A DNA stretch of 11,336 nt from Porticoccaceae bacterium. Its GTDB lineage: Bacteria; Pseudomonadota; Gammaproteobacteria; Pseudomonadales; Porticoccaceae. The notes under the pieces are model-generated. The model was given only the letters and a program-made list of their open reading frames with translations. It made no database searches and was not told where the DNA came from. This document shows, piece after piece, positions 6,571 to 11,336 of this stretch (position 1 is the stretch's first letter; every line of letters begins with the position of its first letter). A program made the translations under genes and the position numbers. The stretch lies in the NCBI GenBank assembly GCA_003491845.1, contig DNBN01000103.1, forward strand, positions 1-11,336, written 5' to 3'.

Positions 6571-7421
6571 CAGTGCTCGAGCAGTCCGGGCATTTGCTCA
6601 AAATGGAAACTACGTTGTCTGAAAACGGCACAGTGCAGTACCAGTTGCCATTAGATGAGTGTCGTATTCCTCTCAATCAATACATAGGCCAGTTCATTAG
6701 GATAAAATTTCTTGGTGATATTCATTGTATTGGTTGTGGGCGACGCTCGAAAAAGAGTTTTTCTCAAGGATATTGTTATCGTTGTTTTACCACACTACCT
6801 CAGTGTGACACCTGTATTATGAGTCCAGAAAAATGTCACTATCATGCGGGAACATGTCGTGATGCAGAATGGGGTGACACTTATTGTTTTACTGATCATT
6901 TTGTTTATCTTTCTAACACCTCTGGCGTTAAGGTTGGAATTACTCGAGGAAATCAACTACCAACGCGTTGGATTGATCAAGGGGCTACCCAAGGTCTACC
7001 CATATTCCGGGTTAAAAATCGACGGCAAGCAGGACTTCTTGAAGACCGCCTGAGACAGCATATTGCTGATAGAACTCAATGGCAACGTATGTTGAAGGGC
7101 AATAATGAATCGCTTGATTTACCCACCATAAGAGATGAGCTAGTAGAGACGTGTCGTATTGAAATTGCTAAATTAGCGCAGGAGTATGGCCTCGGCGGAA
7201 TGCAGTTTTTAGACAAATTAGACCCCGTTGAAATTGGCTTTCCTGTTAGCCAGTTTCCAGAAAAAGTGAAGAGTTTAAACCTTGATAAACAGCCTTTAAT
7301 CGAGGGCGTTTTGCAGGGTATTAAAGGCCAGTATTTAATTCTTGATTCTGGAGTGATTAATATCCGAAAGTATACAGCCTATAACGTTGAATTCAGCGTT
7401 CAGGGTTCATTGACAGTGTAA
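6558..7421 (+). CDS. DUF2797 family protein: Cys-rich (zinc-binding-like) N-half with GIY-YIG-like core
   Basis: I recognise this 287-residue protein as DUF2797, a family without an assigned function. Residues 57-60 (C-x2-C), 73-76 (C-x2-C) and 83-86 (C-x2-C), then C93-H94-x-H96 and C100, form a dense Cys/His cluster expected to bind one or two zinc ions. Next come VYLSN (116-120) and K-V-G-I-T-R (125-130), then R137-W-I-D, a Glu at 162 in AGLLEDRL and His168. This order (tyrosine strand, VKxGIT strand, arginine, helix with glutamate and histidine) resembles the GIY-YIG/T5orf172 nuclease core; that likeness is my inference. The ATG at 6558 is preferred over ATG 6603 because the family conserves the G-H-L-x-K-M segment in between. 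It overlaps yeaC by 13 bases and ends 12 bases before pepN. It lacks signal or membrane segments and is presumably cytoplasmic. Confidence 0.85.
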   Translation: MEELTVLEQSGHLLKMETTLSENGTVQYQLPLDECRIPLNQYIGQFIRIKFLGDIHCIGCGRRSKKSFSQGYCYRCFTTLPQCDTCIMSPEKCHYHAGTCRDAEWGDTYCFTDHFVYLSNTSGVKVGITRGNQLPTRWIDQGATQGLPIFRVKNRRQAGLLEDRLRQHIADRTQWQRMLKGNNESLDLPTIRDELVETCRIEIAKLAQEYGLGGMQFLDKLDPVEIGFPVSQFPEKVKSLNLDKQPLIEGVLQGIKGQYLILDSGVINIRKYTAYNVEFSVQGSLTV

Positions 7422-7422
7422 A

Positions 7423-7428
7423 AGAGAG
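7423..7428 (+). promoter_or_regulatory. Ribosome binding site for pepN
   Basis: AGAGAG lies 5 bases before the ATG at 7434, within the 12-base gap after the DUF2797 stop. It supports this start for PepN. The short gap leaves no room for a separate terminator and promoter, so pepN is probably read from the upstream transcript. Confidence 0.5.
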
Positions 7429-7433
7429 TTTTT

Positions 7434-10067
7434 ATGAAAGATGTAGCACCCAAAACTATATACCTCAAAGACTATAAGGTCTCTGTATTTCTTATCGAAA
7501 AAACGAATCTGATATTTGATTTGCATAAACATCATACAAGGGTGAGTAGTGAGTTGATGGTGGTACGTAATCCATTGAGTAAAGAGAAATCAAACACTCT
7601 TATTTTAGATGGTAGTTCAGGGCTAGACTTACAGTGGGTAAAAGTCAATGATGTTTTATTGAGTGTCTCTGAATTCCACCAAGAGCCTGAGTCATTAACG
7701 ATTTACAATCTTCCAGATAAAGCCACTGTAAGTATAGAGGTGTTGATTGAGCCGCATTTAAATACCACCATGATGGGCTTGTACCGGTCGCGAACCATGT
7801 ACTGCACCCAGTGCGAGGCTGAAGGCTTCAGAGACATCACTTTTTATCTCGACCGACCTGATGTGATGGCTGAATTCACCACCAAAGTGATCGCCCAGCG
7901 GCAACAGTACCCCATTCTTTTATCCAATGGTAACCCCATTGAGCGGGGTGAGCTGGCGAATGACAGACACTTCGTTACCTGGCATGACCCCTTCAAGAAG
8001 CCCTCTTATCTGTTTGCACTGGTGGCCGGCACGCTGAGCGTTGTGGAAGACAGTTTTACCACCTGTTCGGGTCGAGAGGTCAAGCTGCAAATTTTTGTTG
8101 AAGAAAAGGATTTGGACAAATGTGATCATGCTATGCTCTCCTTGAAGCACTCTATGCGTTGGGACGAGGAAGTCTATGGTCGTGAGTATGATCTGGATAT
8201 TTTCATGATTGTAGCGGTTGACGATTTCAATATGGGGGCCATGGAAAACAAGGGCCTCAATATATTTAATACATCAGCGGTTTTGGTCAACCCTAAAACT
8301 AGCACTGACGCAGCTTTTCAGCGGGTCGAAGCGATCGTCGCTCACGAGTATTTCCACAACTGGTCGGGCAATCGGGTAACCTGCAGAGATTGGTTCCAAC
8401 TCAGTTTAAAAGAGGGCTTCACTGTATTTCGTGACTCACAGTTTTCCTCAGATATGAACTCTGCCACGGTGAAACGTATTGAAGATGTGGCTTTTCTCAG
8501 AAGTCATCAGTTCGCCGAAGATGGGGGACCTATGGCCCATTCGGTGCAGCCAGACTCCTATATGGAAATCAACAATTTTTACACTGTTACCATCTATGAA
8601 AAGGGCGCTGAGGTGGTGCGTATGTATCGCACCCTATTGGGTGATCAAACCTTTCGAGCGGCCAGTGACCTGTATTTTGAACGACATGACGGAGAGGCGG
8701 CGACTGTGGAGGATTTTGTTGTGGCCATGGAGGATGCCAGTGATCGTGACTTATCGCAATTTCGGCGCTGGTACCATCAGTCTGGAACACCGGTACTGGA
8801 TGTAACCTCCAGTTTCGATCCAAAGGGTGCCACCTACACGCTAGAATTTACCCAACATTGCCCGGACACGGCAGGGCAGACCGATAAAAAACCCTTTGTC
8901 ATTCCAGTTACATTGGGGCTGGTTGATGCTGAGGGTGACGATATGGTGCTCAATCAGGCTGGCGATGGAGAAATCACTTTGGAACTCCATGAAAAACATC
9001 AACGTATCACATTTGATAATATCAGTGCTGAGCCTGTGCCATCGCTGCTGAGAGGGTTTTCGGCACCGGTCAAGCTCAACTTTCCTTACACGGATGAGCA
9101 GTTGATACATTTATTGACCTATGACAGTGATGGGTTTAACCGTTGGGATGCCTGCCAGAGCTATTGTTTGTCACTGCTCAACAAGCTGATTGTCGATCAT
9201 CAAGCAGGTCGAAGTTTATCATTGGATCCCTTGGCTATAACAGCATTTGGATCGCTGTTACGAAATCAGGATTTAGATCCCGCCATGGTGGCATTGATGC
9301 TGCATTTACCAAGCGAGTCGCTGCTTCATGAGTTGGCAGATGTCATACAGCCAGAGGCAATTCATTTGGCCAGAGAGTTTATGCGCAAGGCATTGGCCGT
9401 GGCATTGGTGAAAGAGCTAAATGAAGTTTATGAGCGCTACAGTGTCGCTGTCGACTATGAACCCAAGGCTGAGCAGATTGGAGCCAGAAGTTTGAAAAAT
9501 GCCGCACTAAGTTATTTGATGTACACCGGTGCTGCTGGCATTGAGTTGGCCTGGAAGCAATTTTCTCAAGCAGACAACATGACTGACAAGGCTGCGGCTT
9601 TGACCGCACTAGTCAACTGTTCTGAAGCTCAAAACTACGCTGAAAAAGCGCTTCACATCCTTGAGGAGCAGTATGTTGATGAGGCGCTCGTGATGAATCT
9701 GTGGTTGCAAATTCAGGCCACCAACAGCCAATCGGAGGGGCTTGCGAGGGTCAAAGCGTTGCTTGAGCACAGCGCCTTCACCATGACCAACCCAAATAAA
9801 GTGCGCAGTTTAATAGGTGCTTTCTGTTCAGCAAATTTGATTAATTTCCATACCGCCGATGGATCCGGCTACCAGTTTTTGGCCGACCAAATCATCGCTT
9901 TGAATCAGGCCAACCCTCAAGTGGCGGCGAGGTTGGTAACACCCCTGACCCGATGGAAGGGTTTTACCAAGCCCTATGGTGCATTGATGCGTAAACAGTT
10001 ACAACGCGTTGCTGACCACCCAAATTTGGTCAAAGACGTGTTGGAGGTTGCCTCTAAATCACTTTAG
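7434..10067 (+). CDS. pepN: Aminopeptidase N (M1 family zinc metallopeptidase)
   Basis: PepN removes N-terminal residues from peptides in the cytosol and is a main enzyme of late protein turnover. The 877-residue length matches the family (870 in E. coli). The exopeptidase motif GAMEN is at residues 268-272. The zinc site HEYFH is at 304-308 (ligands His304 and His308, catalytic Glu305) with the third ligand Glu327 in LKEGF. The transition-state tyrosine is Tyr388 in IYEKGAEV, and CTQCEAEGF (124-132) supplies substrate-binding residues. All these sit exactly 7 residues after their E. coli counterparts. Expected domains are an N-terminal beta domain (to about 200), a catalytic domain (to about 450), a small beta sandwich (to about 550) and a C-terminal helical domain. 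The first 110 residues diverge from the classical sequence and are encoded by clearly more AT-rich DNA than the rest. It is the last gene of the block. Confidence 0.97.
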   Translation: MKDVAPKTIYLKDYKVSVFLIEKTNLIFDLHKHHTRVSSELMVVRNPLSKEKSNTLILDGSSGLDLQWVKVNDVLLSVSEFHQEPESLTIYNLPDKATVSIEVLIEPHLNTTMMGLYRSRTMYCTQCEAEGFRDITFYLDRPDVMAEFTTKVIAQRQQYPILLSNGNPIERGELANDRHFVTWHDPFKKPSYLFALVAGTLSVVEDSFTTCSGREVKLQIFVEEKDLDKCDHAMLSLKHSMRWDEEVYGREYDLDIFMIVAVDDFNMGAMENKGLNIFNTSAVLVNPKTSTDAAFQRVEAIVAHEYFHNWSGNRVTCRDWFQLSLKEGFTVFRDSQFSSDMNSATVKRIEDVAFLRSHQFAEDGGPMAHSVQPDSYMEINNFYTVTIYEKGAEVVRMYRTLLGDQTFRAASDLYFERHDGEAATVEDFVVAMEDASDRDLSQFRRWYHQSGTPVLDVTSSFDPKGATYTLEFTQHCPDTAGQTDKKPFVIPVTLGLVDAEGDDMVLNQAGDGEITLELHEKHQRITFDNISAEPVPSLLRGFSAPVKLNFPYTDEQLIHLLTYDSDGFNRWDACQSYCLSLLNKLIVDHQAGRSLSLDPLAITAFGSLLRNQDLDPAMVALMLHLPSESLLHELADVIQPEAIHLAREFMRKALAVALVKELNEVYERYSVAVDYEPKAEQIGARSLKNAALSYLMYTGAAGIELAWKQFSQADNMTDKAAALTALVNCSEAQNYAEKALHILEEQYVDEALVMNLWLQIQATNSQSEGLARVKALLEHSAFTMTNPNKVRSLIGAFCSANLINFHTADGSGYQFLADQIIALNQANPQVAARLVTPLTRWKGFTKPYGALMRKQLQRVADHPNLVKDVLEVASKSL

Positions 10068-10081
10068 CCAGCGGCTTCGCG

Positions 10082-10120
10082 CAATGTAGTTGCGAGGGAT
10101 AACCTCGTCTAACTACATTG
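10082..10120. terminator. Hairpin at the convergent end of pepN and the dehydrogenase gene
   Basis: CAATGTAGTT (10082-10091) pairs perfectly with AACTACATTG (10111-10120), and CGAGG (10093-10097) pairs with CCTCG (10103-10107) around the loop GATAA, giving about 15 base pairs with a small asymmetric bulge. It starts 15 bases after the pepN stop and overlaps the stop codon of the opposite-strand gene (10113-10115). No T-run follows on either strand, so it is not a classical intrinsic terminator. It may stop or protect both converging transcripts. Confidence 0.6.
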
Positions 10121-11336
10121 TCGCCGTGTCGGCTGCCATCAATGCGGCAGCCTCCGCTTCCAGTGCGGCACCTTCATGAGCTTGCTTGACAACGTAGCTT
10201 CTTATCGCCTCGGCGTCGTTCTCAGAGAGAACATTGTCAAAGGCCACCATGCCGTTGCTTGCCAAAGCGCCACCAAGGACAATGGTCTGCCATGCCACTG
10301 CATCCGCCGTTGTCTCAGACCATCGTAAATCGGGCAATACACCTGAGCTAATGGCAAGTGGGCCGTGACAGACGCGACAGTTATAATGATACAGATTAAA
10401 CCCGGTCTCAATTAATGCATTGTCGCCAAATTGGGCTGTTTTTGGGGTTCTTGGCGGCAATACGAGTTGGGGGTCAGGAATGTCGGCTTTGCCATTTAAT
10501 GTAAAGGTCACCACTTTGCCCACGATGGGCGGAACTGGCTGATCGTATGCAGAGCCCCCAGCCAGAGCATAGGCGGATCCCCAACCGGTGGTGATGGTGA
10601 TATATTGTTCTCCACCGATGGCATAGGTTCCAGGTCCAGAGGCCGCTCCTGACTTGACATCACGCGACCACAGCTTTTCTCCGGTGGCCGCGTTGTAGGC
10701 GGCGAACTCACCTTCTAAACGGCCCTGAAACACGATCCCACCAGCAGTGGAGAGAACACCACCATTCCAAGCATTACTGTGCTCTACTGTCCATCGTGGC
10801 GTTTGAGTGCTTGGATCCCATGCGATGAGACGTCCTTTAAGCATAGCGCGTATTGCTTTTGCCGTTGCCAAATCAAGATTGATGGGTAGACCTGCCACCA
10901 GGTTTGTTCCCGTGTTCCAGTTTTGTAAACGCTCGTCGAAATTTTCATCCGTGGCGTAAAAATCGGGAATTTCTTGTGCCGGTATATAAGCGAGACCGAG
11001 ATCTGGATTAAAAGCCATGGGTTGCCAATTGTGCGCACCCAGAGCACCGGGATTCTGCATGTAGGGTGTAGCGCTGTAACGAGCTTCAGGCTTCTCAATA
11101 GGCCGCCCATTTTCGTCCAGTCCTTCAGTCCAATTTTGTGGAACAAAGGCATTGCCGGAGATAAAGTCGCCGCTTGCTGCATCTAGTACGTAAAAGAAAC
11201 CGTTTTTTGGTGCCTGCATGGCCACCCTGCGAGCAGCACCATTTTCGCCAAGTGGCAGGTCCGCCAGTATAATGGTCTGTGTCGCCGTATAGTCCCAGTT
11301 ATCACCGGGTGTGGTTTGAAAATGCCATTTATAGAT
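10113..11336 (-). CDS. PQQ-dependent (quinohemoprotein) alcohol dehydrogenase with cytochrome c domain, C-terminal part
   Basis: The frame is open to the right edge (first codon there 11336-11334), so 407 C-terminal residues are seen of a protein that usually has about 680-720. It begins YKWHFQTTPGDNWDYTATQ, a landmark of type II quinohemoprotein alcohol dehydrogenases, followed by QAPKNGFFYVLDAASG. Beta-propeller elements then include FAAYNAATGEKLW and TTGWGSAYAL. A linker leads to a cytochrome c domain with the heme motif C-R-V-C-H (10365-10379) and a likely axial Met in ASNGMVAFD. The family oxidises alcohols in the periplasm and passes electrons through heme c to the respiratory chain. 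The PQQ-binding N-terminal half, the usual catalytic Asp and the signal peptide would lie beyond the window. The protein ends in an Ala/Glu-rich tail. It converges on pepN and is a separate unit. The exact substrate cannot be told. Confidence 0.93.
   Translation of the reverse strand: MYKWHFQTTPGDNWDYTATQTIILADLPLGENGAARRVAMQAPKNGFFYVLDAASGDFISGNAFVPQNWTEGLDENGRPIEKPEARYSATPYMQNPGALGAHNWQPMAFNPDLGLAYIPAQEIPDFYATDENFDERLQNWNTGTNLVAGLPINLDLATAKAIRAMLKGRLIAWDPSTQTPRWTVEHSNAWNGGVLSTAGGIVFQGRLEGEFAAYNAATGEKLWSRDVKSGAASGPGTYAIGGEQYITITTGWGSAYALAGGSAYDQPVPPIVGKVVTFTLNGKADIPDPQLVLPPRTPKTAQFGDNALIETGFNLYHYNCRVCHGPLAISSGVLPDLRWSETTADAVAWQTIVLGGALASNGMVAFDNVLSENDAEAIRSYVVKQAHEGAALEAEAAALMAADTATM

Noticed and set aside
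6844..7053. Forward open frame of 69 codons inside the DUF2797 gene, with a hydrophobic stretch
   Set aside because: It is a shifted reading of the KVGIT region, which is clearly coding in the DUF2797 frame; the hydrophobicity is a frame artefact.
8479..9609. Open frames in other frames within pepN
   Set aside because: The pepN frame carries all M1 motifs across this stretch; the alternatives are shadows without recognisable content.

Overview
The window looks like a chromosomal segment of a Gram-negative, probably marine, gammaproteobacterium. The evidence is the gene order nadK - glpG-type rhomboid - yeaC (DUF1315) - DUF2797 - pepN, which I recall from Pseudomonas and its relatives, an M1 aminopeptidase that lines up with E. 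coli PepN at a constant offset of 7 residues, and a large surface protein ending in a Gly/Cys/TM/Arg sorting signal. A Cellvibrionales/SAR92-like or alteromonad-like source is plausible but not proven.

Layout. (1) Positions 1-4604 (+) hold the 3' part of a very large secreted, multi-domain surface or adhesin-like protein, cut by the left edge. Its modules are cadherin-like and Ig-like domains, a helical stretch, an array of DUF5011-type Ig repeats, a Calx-beta domain, an acidic calcium-loop-like segment, a 'choice-of-anchor U'-like domain, an invasin/Ig-like domain and a C-terminal sorting signal (GGGGGC, a hydrophobic helix, RRR). (2) Positions 4605-4739 are a short AT-rich intergenic region with a perfect 10-bp inverted repeat and a small hairpin. 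(3) Positions 4740-10067 (+) form a compact, probably co-transcribed block: NAD kinase, GlpG-like rhomboid protease, a YeaC/DUF1315 protein, a Cys-rich DUF2797 protein and aminopeptidase N. Gaps are 11, 38, -13 and 12 nt, counting YeaC from its preferred ATG. (4) A strong hairpin separates this block from a convergent gene. (5) Positions 10113-11336 (-) are the C-terminal part of a periplasmic PQQ-dependent alcohol dehydrogenase with a fused cytochrome c domain, cut by the right edge.

The central block is mostly housekeeping (NADP synthesis, membrane proteolysis, peptide turnover). The flanking genes are envelope functions. I see no CRISPR array, tRNA, rRNA, insertion sequence or recognisable defence island. 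The points most worth a second look are the DUF2797 protein, which reads like a zinc-cluster protein joined to a GIY-YIG-like core; the sorting signal of the surface protein, which has no dedicated sorting protease in view; an unassigned helical module in that protein; and a sharp base-composition step inside pepN.
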